Shown here: piece after piece, positions 41,768-50,807 of the stretch
Layout: each line of letters starts with the position of its first letter
How positions within the stretch are numbered: the first letter of the stretch is position 1
Assembly: GCF_000429425.1 (NCBI RefSeq)
Contig: NZ_AUBV01000016.1
Location: 1-64,000, forward strand
Length of the DNA stretch: 64,000 nucleotides
Source: Algoriphagus mannitolivorans DSM 15301
GTDB lineage: Bacteria > Bacteroidota > Bacteroidia > Cytophagales > Cyclobacteriaceae
Reading direction: 5' to 3'
Notes under the pieces: generated by a model
The model's input: only the letters and a program-made list of their open reading frames with translations
What the model was told of the DNA's origin: nothing
The model's database searches: none
Position numbers and translations under genes: made by a program

Positions 41768-42598
41768 ATGGCAATTACTGCACAAGACGTAAACAAACTG
41801 AGACAAATGACCGGTGCCGGTATGATGGACTGCAAAAAAGCTTTGACTGAAGCGGAAGGCGACTTCGAAAAAGCAGTGGACATCCTCAGAAAAAAAGGTC
41901 AAAAAGTATCTGCTTCCAGAGCTGACCGTGAGACTAAAGAAGGTGTTGTTGTAACTCGAGTAGCTGAAAACGGTGCTCAGGGGATTCTTCTTTCTTTGAC
42001 TTGCGAGACTGACTTTGTAGCCAAAAACGAAGAATTCGGTGCTTTCGCCAATACTTTGATCGACTTGGCGGTAGCTAACAAAGCTACTTCTGCTGAGCAA
42101 ATCTTAGCTCTTCCTTTCGAAAACATCACTGTAGCTGAGAAAATCATTGAAATGACCGGTAAAATCGGTGAGAAAATCGAGATCTCCCATTACGAAGTAG
42201 TGAATGCTGAGAAAGTAGTTCCTTACATCCACTCCAATGGTAAATTGGGTGTATTGGTTGGAATGGTGAATACTTCCGGTGCTGACGTAGAAGAGGCTGG
42301 AAAAGACGTAGCCATGCAAATCGCTGCGATGAACCCAGTAGCGGTAGATAAAGACGGTGTGGATTCTTCTATGATCGAAAGAGAAATCGAAATCGGTAAG
42401 GAGCAAGCTAGAGCTGAAGGCAAGCCTGAAGAAATGCTGGAAAAAATCGCAATGGGTAAATTGCAGAAATTCTACAAGGAAAATACCTTGTTGAGCCAGC
42501 AATTCGTAAAAGACAGCTCCAAATCTATCGCTCAATACCTTGACGGGGTTAGCAAAGGTTTGACCGTAAATACTTTCAAAAGAATTTCTATCGGATAA
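41768..42598 (+). CDS. tsf: Elongation factor Ts
   Basis: This 276-residue factor regenerates EF-Tu-GTP. The UBA-like N-terminal domain (VNKLRQMTGAGMMDCKKALT) and the core motif SLTCETDFVAKNEEF are present, and the length matches the family. It lies 188 bases after rpsB, beyond a terminator, so it likely has its own promoter; TAAATTTG at 41706-41713 is a possible -7 element. Confidence 0.98.
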   Translation: MAITAQDVNKLRQMTGAGMMDCKKALTEAEGDFEKAVDILRKKGQKVSASRADRETKEGVVVTRVAENGAQGILLSLTCETDFVAKNEEFGAFANTLIDLAVANKATSAEQILALPFENITVAEKIIEMTGKIGEKIEISHYEVVNAEKVVPYIHSNGKLGVLVGMVNTSGADVEEAGKDVAMQIAAMNPVAVDKDGVDSSMIEREIEIGKEQARAEGKPEEMLEKIAMGKLQKFYKENTLLSQQFVKDSSKSIAQYLDGVSKGLTVNTFKRISIG

Positions 42599-42619
42599 TT
42601 TCTGATTAGTTCTTTAACT

Positions 42620-42657
42620 TAAAAACCCCTCTCAGAGAAATCTGAGAGGGGTTTTTC
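42620..42657 (+). terminator. Intrinsic terminator of tsf
   Basis: AACCCCTCTCAGA (42624-42636) and TCTGAGAGGGGTT (42641-42653) form a perfect 13-bp stem followed by T-rich sequence. Confidence 0.9.
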
Positions 42658-42680
42658 TTTGCCTTTCCAGCTCTAAAAGA

Positions 42681-42711
42681 ACTTTTCCAAAGTTTGAAAC
42701 TTTGGAAAAAG
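42681..42711. repeat. Palindrome TTTTCCAAAGTTT-G-AAACTTTGGAAAA
   Basis: Two perfectly complementary 13-base arms surround one base. I recall closely similar CCAAAGTTT/AAACTTTGG palindromes as frequent between genes in Bacteroidota. It may also terminate pepP transcription. Confidence 0.6.
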
Positions 42712-42721
42712 CGTTCCTACT

Positions 42722-42755
42722 ATGCCGAGGCCAGTGTCCCCACAGGCCGTTTTTT
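42722..42755. repeat. GC-rich hairpin GGCC-A-GTG / CAC-A-GGCC
   Basis: Within 42731-42750 GGCCAGTGTCCCCACAGGCC folds into a 7-bp stem with one A-A mismatch and a 4-base loop, followed by T6. It may be the true terminator on the plus strand or another dispersed palindrome. Confidence 0.5.
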
Positions 42756-42760
42756 AAATC

Positions 42761-44050
42761 TTAAGAATTCATCAGTTCCTCGATCTCTTCTGCTTCGATC
42801 GGTATATTTCTCATTAAATCAAAATATCCTTCCTGCTGGATGACAATGTTGTTCTCCAGCCTGACTCCAAATCCCTCGGCAGGAATATAGATTCCTGGTT
42901 CCACAGTGAAGACCATACCAGGGGTAATCGGAAAATGCATTGTTCCCACATCATGCACATCCAATCCCAAATGGTGGGAGGTGCCGTGCATAAAGTACTT
43001 TTTGTAAGCAGGCCAGTTGGGATCCTGATTTTTGATGTCTGTCTGGTCAATCAAGCCCAACCCAAGGAGTTCAGACTGCATGATCAACCCGACTTCTTTG
43101 TGGTAATCTTGAATACTTACTCCTGGTCGAAGAATAGATGCAGCTTCCTTTTGGACACGAAGCACCGCATCATATACTTTTCGCTGGCGTTCGGTAAATC
43201 TTCCACTTACCGGAATCGTCCTAGTCATGTCGGCATTGTAATTCCCGTATTCAGCACCCACGTCCATCAGCAGTAGTTCTCCAGCATTACAAGCTTTGTT
43301 GTTATCTATATAATGCAAGACGCAGGCAGAGGGTCCTGAAGCAATAATCGGCTCATAAGCAAACCCCTTGCTACGGTTTCGGACAAATTCATGCAAGTAT
43401 TCCGCTTCGATTTCGTATTCTGTCACGCCGGGTTTGACAAAGGAAAGAATTCTTCGAAAGCCTTTCTCTGTGATATCACAGGCAATCTGCATTTGATTGA
43501 TTTCCTCCTGTTCCTTGACTCCTCTAAGGTCATGCATGATCGGAGCCGAGCGCTCATAAGTGTGGAGCGGAAACTTCTCCTTGCAGGTTTTGATAAATCT
43601 AGCATCCCGGGTTTCTACCACTACCCCAGCTCTGAGGTGCTCATTGGTGTTCAGGTAAACTGTCTTGGAGAGTGCCATCACCGAGTTAAAAATCTGGTCG
43701 AACGCAGCTAGCCACTGGATATTCTTGATCCCGGATGCCGCTTCTGCTTCCTCCTTGGTGTATTTATGCCCTTCCCAAACTGCGATATGCTCATTAGTTT
43801 CCCTCAGGAACAACACCTCTCTCCAGGCGGGATTGGGACAATCCGGGGCGATCAGCAAAATCGTTTCCTCCTGATCGATTCCTGTGAGGTAAAAAAGATC
43901 ATTGTTCTGCCGGAATTTCATCGTGCCATCCGCATTGGTCGGCATGATGTCATTGGAGTTGAAAATAGCCACTGAATTCAGGGCAATTTTAGCCGCAAAT
44001 TTGTCTCGGTTGCGGATGTAAAGTTCTTTGGGTAGTGGGTTATATTTCAT
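42761..44050 (-). CDS. pepP: Xaa-Pro aminopeptidase (M24 family)
   Basis: This 429-residue metalloenzyme removes N-terminal residues before proline. An N-terminal creatinase/aminopeptidase domain (about 1-170) precedes the pita-bread fold with metal ligands in order: LLMDVGAEYGNYNADMTRTI (two aspartates), MHGTSHHLGLDVHD (histidine), VFTVEPGIYI (glutamate) and RLENNIVI (glutamate). It is cytoplasmic and monocistronic. The 224-base gap to the divergent M16 gene shows no other feature than possible promoters. Confidence 0.94.
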   Translation of the reverse strand: MKYNPLPKELYIRNRDKFAAKIALNSVAIFNSNDIMPTNADGTMKFRQNNDLFYLTGIDQEETILLIAPDCPNPAWREVLFLRETNEHIAVWEGHKYTKEEAEAASGIKNIQWLAAFDQIFNSVMALSKTVYLNTNEHLRAGVVVETRDARFIKTCKEKFPLHTYERSAPIMHDLRGVKEQEEINQMQIACDITEKGFRRILSFVKPGVTEYEIEAEYLHEFVRNRSKGFAYEPIIASGPSACVLHYIDNNKACNAGELLLMDVGAEYGNYNADMTRTIPVSGRFTERQRKVYDAVLRVQKEAASILRPGVSIQDYHKEVGLIMQSELLGLGLIDQTDIKNQDPNWPAYKKYFMHGTSHHLGLDVHDVGTMHFPITPGMVFTVEPGIYIPAEGFGVRLENNIVIQQEGYFDLMRNIPIEAEEIEELMNS

Positions 44051-44274
44051 AGGGTAAAAGATTCAAATTAGTTTTGTAGATGATTTCTCTTTACATCTCG
44101 AAAATCTTCCTCTTGACGCAATCCTGTTATTCAAGAGATTTATCGAAGAAAACAAGGGGAAACAAACTCAACTTGGATTTTTGGTGTTACAAAATCCATC
44201 AGCACAAACTTAAGGCTAATCCAAGGAAGATAAAAAGTTGATTTTTTCACTACTTTCAATTTCAAACTGAATTT

Positions 44275-45501
44275 ATGTACCAAATCAAGGAACTAGCAAA
44301 CGGCATCCGGATAGTTCATCAGCAAGTCACCCATACCCGCTTGGTTCATTGTGGATTTATCCTCAACATCGGCAGCAGGGATGAAGACAAGGAGCAGGAA
44401 GGACTGGCCCACTTCTGGGAACATATGGCCTTCAAAGGCACACACAAGCGAAAGACTTTTCATATCATCAACCGACTCGAATCCTTAGGCGGGGAGCTCA
44501 ATGCCTACACCACCAAGGAAAAAGTCTGTTTTTACGCCTCAGTTCTCAAAGATCATTACCCAAAGGCCGCTGAATTACTCTTCGACATTACCTTCAATAG
44601 TACTTTTCCCGAAAAGCAAATTGAAAAAGAGCGACAGGTGATCTTGGAGGAAATGGCCATGTATCGGGATTCTCCGGATGACTCCATTCAGGATGACCTC
44701 GATGCACTTGTTTTTGAAAATCATGCCTTAGGAAGAAATATCCTGGGGACTGAGGATACAGTCAAAAGCTTTTCCCAACAGACTTTCTTTGACTTTATCT
44801 CCACTCATCTTGACACCTCCAAGATTGTATTTTCCATAGTGGGCAATATCTCCTTCGAAAAAGCCCTGAAAGCCATCGAAGGTCCACTCAATCAAATCCC
44901 CACAAAACATACCTTGTACGTCCGCAACGGTTTCCATGAATACGCTGCCAAGCGGAAAACCGTGGAACGGGACATTACCCAGTCCTTATGCGCCATCGGA
45001 AGACCTGCTTATTCCTTACATGACCCCAATCGGTACAAGCTCTATTTGCTCAACAATATCTTTGGCGGCCCCAGCATGAATAGTCGGCTTAATCTTTCCT
45101 TAAGGGAAAATTATGGCTATGTCTACAGTATTGAGAGCAGTTTCCAGCCGTTTTCGGACACAGGGTTCTTTGGAATTTACTTCGGAACCGAAGAAAAAAC
45201 TCTCAAAAAAGCTCAGGCTGTAGTCATTCGGGAGATGGAAAAACTCCGAACCAAAAAACTGGGAACCAATCAACTCCACATGGCCAAAGAGCAAGCCATT
45301 GGACAAATGGCAATGGCGGAGGAAAATTATGCTGCCTTGATGCTGGTATATGGGAAATCCCTGATCGATCACGGAAAAATCGACCCCTTGGAATTAATTT
45401 TCGAAAAAATAAGAGCGACTACCGCAGAGGATTTGCAGGATATCGCCCAGGAAATCTTCGACCCCAACCAATTGACATTTCTGACCTACATCCCCGCCTA
45501 A
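44275..45501 (+). CDS. M16-family zinc peptidase
   Basis: This 408-residue protein has the inverted zinc motif HxxEH in LAHFWEHMAFKGT (H46, H50) and the distal glutamate in the EKERQVILEEMAMYRD region, so it is the catalytically active half of a pitrilysin/insulinase-type peptidase. The C-terminal half is the inactive-like repeat with GGPSMNSRLNLSLRENYGYV. No signal peptide is seen. The family includes mitochondrial-processing-like and peptide-degrading enzymes. The O-methyltransferase gene follows after one base. Confidence 0.93.
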   Translation: MYQIKELANGIRIVHQQVTHTRLVHCGFILNIGSRDEDKEQEGLAHFWEHMAFKGTHKRKTFHIINRLESLGGELNAYTTKEKVCFYASVLKDHYPKAAELLFDITFNSTFPEKQIEKERQVILEEMAMYRDSPDDSIQDDLDALVFENHALGRNILGTEDTVKSFSQQTFFDFISTHLDTSKIVFSIVGNISFEKALKAIEGPLNQIPTKHTLYVRNGFHEYAAKRKTVERDITQSLCAIGRPAYSLHDPNRYKLYLLNNIFGGPSMNSRLNLSLRENYGYVYSIESSFQPFSDTGFFGIYFGTEEKTLKKAQAVVIREMEKLRTKKLGTNQLHMAKEQAIGQMAMAEENYAALMLVYGKSLIDHGKIDPLELIFEKIRATTAEDLQDIAQEIFDPNQLTFLTYIPA

Positions 45502-45502
45502 T

Positions 45503-46147
45503 ATGGAATTTATTGACCCTGAACTTTTAGCCTATTGTGAAGCACATACTAGTGCAGAAGATGCTCTCCTGAAAAAAATCACCAGAGAAACACAGGCCAA
45601 AGTTCTGATGCCTAGAATGCTTTCAGGCCATCTTCAGGGGAAAGTTCTTGAGTTGCTTGTGAAAATGCACCAGCCTAAAACCATTTTGGAAATCGGCACT
45701 TACACCGGGTATTCAGGCATCTGCATGGCCAGAGGGCTCAAATCAGACGGAAAATTGATCACCTTGGACATCAATGATGAGCTGGAAACCATGGTAAGGG
45801 GATTTTTTGAAGAAAGTGGTCTAGGTCCCCAAATTGACTACAGGCTCGGCAATGCCAGGGAAATCATCCCCACTTTGGAAGGTCCCTTTGACTTCGTGTT
45901 TATCGATGCGGACAAGTATTATTACCAGGAATATTTTGATCTGGTGATTGACAAAGTCAGTAAAGGAGGAATTATTTTGGCGGACAATGTGCTTTGGTCT
46001 GGCAAAGTCCTCGTGGAAGAAGGTAAAAAAATCGACAAAGACACTCAAGCTCTTCTGGACTTTAACCAAAATGTCCACCTTGATCCAAGAGTGGAAAACA
46101 CCATTTTACCGATTCGTGATGGGATATTAATAGCCCGAAAACTCTGA
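45503..46147 (+). CDS. O-methyltransferase, class I SAM-dependent
   Basis: This 214-residue enzyme has the SAM-binding motif I ILEIGTYTGYSGICMARGL (about residues 53-72), an acidic ribose-binding motif LITLDIN, and the metal-binding FVFIDADKYYYQEYFDLV of the caffeoyl-CoA/catechol O-methyltransferase group. The natural substrate is unknown in bacteria of this type; some family members act on tRNA or small catechols. It is coupled to the upstream M16 peptidase gene. Confidence 0.9.
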   Translation: MEFIDPELLAYCEAHTSAEDALLKKITRETQAKVLMPRMLSGHLQGKVLELLVKMHQPKTILEIGTYTGYSGICMARGLKSDGKLITLDINDELETMVRGFFEESGLGPQIDYRLGNAREIIPTLEGPFDFVFIDADKYYYQEYFDLVIDKVSKGGIILADNVLWSGKVLVEEGKKIDKDTQALLDFNQNVHLDPRVENTILPIRDGILIARKL

Positions 46148-46180
46148 TATCCTAAAAAGGGAATCATTTTTGCTAAAACT

Positions 46181-46206
46181 GGGCTGAATGAAATCAAATT
46201 CAGCCC
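46181..46206 (+). other. Hairpin covering an alternative start of the lytic transglycosylase gene
   Basis: GGGCTGAAT (46181-46189) and ATTCAGCCC (46198-46206) form a perfect 9-bp stem. The alternative ATG at 46188 lies inside the stem, and the preferred ATG at 46209 comes three bases after it. No T run follows. It may influence translation. Confidence 0.4.
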
Positions 46207-46208
46207 CC

Positions 46209-47798
46209 ATGAAATTCCGAAGACTAAGCGCCTTTTGGACACTTTTCTTACTGATGCCTTCAGGACTTCTTTTTGCGCAGATTCCTCAGGTCCCTGCAGA
46301 AATGGAATTTGCCGATCTGATCATCAGAATCAACCCTCAAGCGAGAAGAGAAATCCAGCTCGACGTGGATGCTCAATATAGAAATCCCACCTATTTCAAG
46401 GTAAAGCAGGATCGGGTCAATCTGTACATGCCAATTATCGAAAGGGAACTTCGAAGCCAAGGAGCTCCGGAGGATCTGAAATACATTGCCATCCAGGAAA
46501 GCGGACTGATTCCAGACGCTGTCTCCACTTCCAATGCCGTTGGTTTTTGGCAATTCAAACAAGGAACAGCCGAAGAAGTCGGGCTACGAGTGGATGGACA
46601 GGTCGATGAAAGAAAGAATATCGTCACTTCCACCCGGGGTGCTGCCAAATATTTTAAGAAACAGCAAGCAGCCATGGACAACTGGATGACTGCTGTAGTG
46701 GCTTATCAAATGGGCTTAGGCGGAGCAAAATCCTATTTTGGCAACCAATATGCCGGAAAAAAAATCGTGGAAGTAGATCGGAACACCCACTGGTATTTCA
46801 AGAAATTCTTAGCACATAAAGTCGCTTATGAAAGCCAAATCAACGTTTTTGCTTCCAATCAACGACTTGCAGAAGTACAAGTACAAGGGCCGGTAAGCCT
46901 GGCTGCCTTGGCGAAAAGGTTTGGGGTGCATGAGGAACATCTCAAAGAATACAACAAGTGGGCAGTCAATGGAAAAGTGCCCGCTGGTACTTATACTCTT
47001 TTCTACATTGCTTCAGGATCTCTGCCGGTTCAGCCCGCTATTACCCAGGTGGAAGAAAAACCAAAGCAATCGACTACCCAAAAATCGACTTCAACCAAAT
47101 CCTCCCCTGCTTACAGACAAGCCAATTCTTATCCAAGAATCAGCGGAAATACCACGAAGGCCAATCAGCCAAACCAGATCACTGTCAATGAACTGGATGG
47201 CGTACAGGCAGCCGCTACTACTTCACAGTCCAGATTCGCCGATGAAATCGGAATGAAGGAGAAAAAGTTTAGAAAGCTAAACGACATGGAAGAAGGGGAA
47301 AGGATTGAAACAGGTAAATATTATTACACTGAAAAGAAGAAAACCAGTGCTGAAATAGAAACCCATATTGTCCAACCGGGAGAAACTCTCTGGACGATTT
47401 CCCAAAAGTACGGCATCCGGCTTTCTTCCCTTAAATCCAAAAACAGAATCCGAAAAGACTCTGATTTGAAACCTGGAATGGTTCTGAATCTTCAGGAACC
47501 CAGAAAACGTGGAGAGGAAATTCCGAGAGTTCAAATTTCCCCAGCTACCGAATCCCAAAGAACGGTGATCGCTCAAAACGAACCAGATCCCACGCCTGTC
47601 CAAGTGGAAACCACTCCCAAAATTGAGGAAAAGAAATATACTCCTAGCTCTTCTTACCATACGGTAAGCCAGGGAGAAACCTTGTACTCTATCTCCAAAA
47701 GGTATGGCGTAACCGTTGACCAGCTCAAAACCTGGAACAAAATCGGAAGCCAGAACATCATATCCGTCGGACAGAAATTGGTTATCTTCACGCCTTAA
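46209..47798 (+). CDS. LysM-containing lytic transglycosylase (MltD-like)
   Basis: I start this at 46209 (MKFRRLSAFWTLFLLMPSGL), giving a signal peptide and 529 residues; 46188 would add seven residues. The SLT domain carries the catalytic glutamate in LKYIAIQESGLIPDAVSTSN, followed by AVGFWQFKQGTA. A degenerate LysM region (VSLAALAKRFGVHEEHLKEY), a low-complexity serine/threonine/lysine linker, and two clear C-terminal LysM repeats (VQPGETLWTISQKYGIRLSS and VSQGETLYSISKRYGVTVDQ) follow. It cleaves peptidoglycan glycan strands in the periplasm. DUF3078 follows after 22 bases. Confidence 0.94.
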   Translation: MKFRRLSAFWTLFLLMPSGLLFAQIPQVPAEMEFADLIIRINPQARREIQLDVDAQYRNPTYFKVKQDRVNLYMPIIERELRSQGAPEDLKYIAIQESGLIPDAVSTSNAVGFWQFKQGTAEEVGLRVDGQVDERKNIVTSTRGAAKYFKKQQAAMDNWMTAVVAYQMGLGGAKSYFGNQYAGKKIVEVDRNTHWYFKKFLAHKVAYESQINVFASNQRLAEVQVQGPVSLAALAKRFGVHEEHLKEYNKWAVNGKVPAGTYTLFYIASGSLPVQPAITQVEEKPKQSTTQKSTSTKSSPAYRQANSYPRISGNTTKANQPNQITVNELDGVQAAATTSQSRFADEIGMKEKKFRKLNDMEEGERIETGKYYYTEKKKTSAEIETHIVQPGETLWTISQKYGIRLSSLKSKNRIRKDSDLKPGMVLNLQEPRKRGEEIPRVQISPATESQRTVIAQNEPDPTPVQVETTPKIEEKKYTPSSSYHTVSQGETLYSISKRYGVTVDQLKTWNKIGSQNIISVGQKLVIFTP

Positions 47799-47820
47799 TT
47801 TGCCTTTCACAGCTCTCTGA

Positions 47821-48813
47821 ATGCCTAAGTATCTACCTTTTTTCGGTTTCCTGTTTTTATTGATTGGATTGAAAAGCTATGGTCAGGACAGGATTATCCT
47901 ACCCGATACTGTCTTGATCAATGGAGACACCCTGATCATGCTGGGTGATTCTATATTGGTGGATGAGCCCGTGAAAGAAATCTTTTGGAAAACTGGGGGA
48001 AACTATAACCTCAACATCCAACAAGTCACTCTCAGCAATTGGGCGGCAGGGGGTACTAGCTCCTTTGCGTTGAATTCAGGTATTTCCCTGTTTGCAAATT
48101 TCAAGAAGGATAAAAAAGTCTGGGACACCCAGTTGAATATCAATTTGGGTTTTAACCGGCAAACCGGTCGATCCTATGAAACCCGAAAGACCAATGACAA
48201 TTTTCTTTTTTCCAGTAATTACGGGCGTGAGCTTTCTGAAACCTACTACCTGTCTACCCAACTGGATGCCAGAACCCAGCTTTTAGCCGGTTATAAATAC
48301 AGCAGACCTTCGGGAAGTGAATCAGATATCCGCACGCAAATTTCTGATTTTTTGTCCCCTGGATATGTGCAGTCCTCCACTGGTCTGAATTACCGGAAAA
48401 CGATGAAAGATAAAAGTAAACTATCCATTATCGCCTCTCCTTTCACTGGACGATTTACGATCGTTTTGAATGATTCCCTGAGCAATGCAGGGGCTTTCGG
48501 GGTAACTCCGGGAGAGAATGTCCGGGCAGAGGCCGGGATGTCCGTCACAGCTCAGGTGACAGATTTCAAATTGATGGATAATGTGACCTGGAAATCCAAT
48601 CTGAACCTTTTCTCCAATTATGAAAGCTTTGGAAATATGGTCGTAAACTTCAACTCCGACATCCGCCTTAAGGTCAATAAATACATATCCACACGGATTG
48701 AAACTGTATTGATTTACGATGAGGATGTCTTTATCAAGCAAGACGACGGCACTAGCAAACAATCGGTCCAGATTCAAAATCTGATCAATTTCGGGATCTC
48801 TTTGGACTTTTAG
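47821..48813 (+). CDS. DUF3078-family outer-membrane protein
   Basis: This 330-residue protein has a signal peptide (MPKYLPFFGFLFLLIGLKSY) and a beta-rich body beginning FWKTGGNYNLNIQQVTLSNW, a hallmark of DUF3078 proteins found in Bacteroidota. The C-terminal strand ending NLINFGISLDF has the aromatic final residue usual for outer-membrane barrels. Its function is unknown. It probably shares a transcript with the lytic transglycosylase gene. Its stop overlaps the end of the converging dnaX gene by 4 bases. Confidence 0.88.
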   Translation: MPKYLPFFGFLFLLIGLKSYGQDRIILPDTVLINGDTLIMLGDSILVDEPVKEIFWKTGGNYNLNIQQVTLSNWAAGGTSSFALNSGISLFANFKKDKKVWDTQLNINLGFNRQTGRSYETRKTNDNFLFSSNYGRELSETYYLSTQLDARTQLLAGYKYSRPSGSESDIRTQISDFLSPGYVQSSTGLNYRKTMKDKSKLSIIASPFTGRFTIVLNDSLSNAGAFGVTPGENVRAEAGMSVTAQVTDFKLMDNVTWKSNLNLFSNYESFGNMVVNFNSDIRLKVNKYISTRIETVLIYDEDVFIKQDDGTSKQSVQIQNLINFGISLDF

Positions 48814-50524
48814 AAATCAACATCTAAACCGAACTTCCGCTGAAGTTCTGCCAAAGCCGGATGTTTGGCTTTGAGGTGGTTAAACTTATCTGAATTCGTG
48901 TAAAGTTTAGGCCCCTGGCTTTCTACCTCTTCTTTGAGTTCAACTTTAATGGAAAACAGATCTGCACCGGTTATTTTCCTTATCAACCCGGTTAATTCAG
49001 GACGGATTTTATTGGCGATCTCTTCCTGGACATGCCCCATCACCTGTAGATAAATCACAGAATCAACCACCTTCATTTTTTGATCCAAAATGGCCAATTC
49101 AAGGTTTTTATTAGCCCTTTTGTAAAAATCTCTAATCTCAAAAAGACACGAATCAAGCATCTCCTGCTTCAAAACCGTTTTAGGTCTATCTTCCTGAACG
49201 GTCTCAACCACCACTTCTTTTTTCTCCACGACAACTTCCACTTTTGCCTTTTCCTCAACCATTTTTTTGGTGTGATGAAGGCTAGTTGGGATTGAAATAG
49301 TGGATTTTATTGCCGTAGGCTTTGCTTTTGGCAAGGAAGGGATTACAACGGAATCAGTTGCTTTTTCCTCGGTGGCCTCACTCAGGCTTTTTTTTTTGAC
49401 TCTTCCGCCAAAACCGCCAAACGGAATGCCTGGGGAAGCTTAGCCATCTTCATCAAGGCTAGCTCCACATGGAGACGCTGGTTCTTACTGGTTTTGTACT
49501 GAATGTCGCACTGGTTGGCGAGGTTAAGCGCCGATAGCAAAAAAGAAACTGAAGCCTGCTGAGTCTGCTGAATGTATCGATCACGTGCAGCCTCGGAAAC
49601 CTGAAGCAGTTCCAACGTAGCTTCATCTTTGACTACCAAAAGGTCCCTGAAATGCTCACTTAGCCCTACGATGAAGTTATGTCCGTCAAATCCCTTCTTT
49701 AGGATTTCATCAAAAATCAGCAAAGTAGAAGAGATATCCTCCGCAAGCAGTGCATCCACAACTTTGAAATAGTAATCATAGTCGAGAATATTCAAGTTGG
49801 CGATCGTCTCCTGATAGGTAACCTTTTTACCCGCTGAGTAGGTGACAATCAGGTCAAAGATTGACAGAGCATCACGTAATGCACCATCCGCCTTGGTGGC
49901 AATCAAGCGAAGGGCTTCTTCCTCATAATCAACTTTCTCCTTTTCAGCGATGTATTTCAGGTGCTCAGAAATATGCTTGATCTGAATTCGGTTAAAGTCA
50001 AAAATCTGGCAACGCGAAAGAATGGTTGGGATGATTTTATGCTTTTCCGTAGTAGCCAAAATGAAAATGGCATATTTAGGCGGCTCTTCCAGGGTCTTCA
50101 AAAAAGCATTGAAGGCCGCTGTAGAAAGCATGTGAACTTCGTCAATGATATACACTTTGTACTGACCCTTTTGAGGAGCGTAGCGTACCTGATCGACAAG
50201 ATTTCGGATATCATCCACCGAGTTGTTGGATGCGGCATCCAACTCGTAAATATTGAATGAGGAGCTATTTTGAAATGAAACGCAAGACTCACATTGCCCG
50301 CAAGCTTCGAAGTCCTTGGTTACATTCTCACAGTTGATGGTTTTCGCCAGAATTCGGGCACAGGTAGTCTTACCCACCCCACGTGGGCCGCAAAAAAGGA
50401 AAGCTTGAGCAAGGTGATTGTTCTTGATGGCATTCTGAAGCGTAGTGGTGATATGCTGCTGTCCCACGACGCTTTTGAAATCTGCCGGTCTGTATTTTCT
50501 TGCCGAAACGACGAAATTTTCCAT
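48810..50524 (-). CDS. dnaX: DNA polymerase III gamma/tau subunit, reading split by a -1 shift
   Basis: The clamp-loader ATPase. Frame 0 runs from 50524 to a TGA at 49382-49384 (380 residues). It has Walker A FCGPRGVGKTTCARIL, a zinc site (CENVTKDFEACGQCESC), Walker B YIIDEVHMLS and the SRC motif in ILSRCQIF. Directly before the TGA is TC followed by ten A (49388-49397). A -1 slip joins frame 0 to the second frame, which runs on to 48810 with an E/K/V-rich linker and a C-terminal block ending LAELQRKFGLDVDF, typical of Bacteroidota DnaX tails. So the short product looks like gamma and the shifted 571-residue one like tau. A one-base assembly error in the A run would look the same. Confidence 0.85.
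49388..49397 (-). other. Slippage site A10 in dnaX
   Basis: On the minus strand codons read TCA AAA AAA AAA GCC TGA. The run supports both -1 ribosomal slippage and polymerase slippage. Thermus dnaX uses transcriptional slippage on an A9 run and Escherichia coli dnaX uses A AAA AAG, so both precedents exist. Here frame 0 gives the short form and -1 the long form. Confidence 0.7.
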
Positions 50525-50611
50525 CGCTGCAAGATATAAAAAAGTGGATACTCGGAAAGGAAGAAATTGAGCCTTTGGGAAAGATTTTCGCTAAGAAATT
50601 GATTTTTAACT

Positions 50612-50655
50612 CAATTGGAAAATTGAAAAATTGGAAGATTCAAAAATTGGAAGGA
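50612..50655. repeat. Iterated AATTGGAA / ATTGAAAA tract
   Basis: The words AATTGGAA and ATTGAAAAATTGGAAG recur about four times. It is close to the reverse complement of the tract at 9171-9205. It lies in the 283-base gap between dnaX and ssrA, which otherwise holds only the next repeat and a promoter element. Confidence 0.55.
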
Positions 50656-50732
50656 CCAAATTGTGAAGTTGAATTGTGGTTAGGTAGTAATGTGAAATGG
50701 ATGCAAGGAAGGCTCAATCCCTCTTACATCCT

Positions 50733-50762
50733 CGTAATTCGTAAATCTTAATTCGTAATTCC
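50733..50762. repeat. AATTCGTAA direct repeat
   Basis: AATTCGTAA occurs at 50736-50744 and 50750-50758, inside an AT-rich intergenic stretch before ssrA. Confidence 0.5.
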
Positions 50763-50782
50763 GACCGGAACCTTTTTTCGCT

Positions 50783-50790
50783 TACATTTG
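50783..50790 (+). promoter_or_regulatory. Candidate -7 promoter element TACATTTG of ssrA
   Basis: TACATTTG fits TAnnTTTG and lies 17 bases before the tmRNA 5' end, at about the expected distance if the primary transcript carries a short 5' leader. No TTG at -33 is evident. Confidence 0.5.
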
Positions 50791-50807
50791 TCATCCCAAT
50801 ACCAAAT

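Noticed and set aside
44051-44274. Possible small RNA or riboswitch between the pepP and M16 genes
   Set aside because: No stable conserved-looking structure and no terminator; only AT-rich divergent promoter sequence is seen.
48810-49334. Independent 174-residue gene downstream of dnaX
   Set aside because: Its only start is a TTG in a lysine-rich linker, while its C-terminus is a DnaX tail; it is better explained as the shifted part of dnaX.
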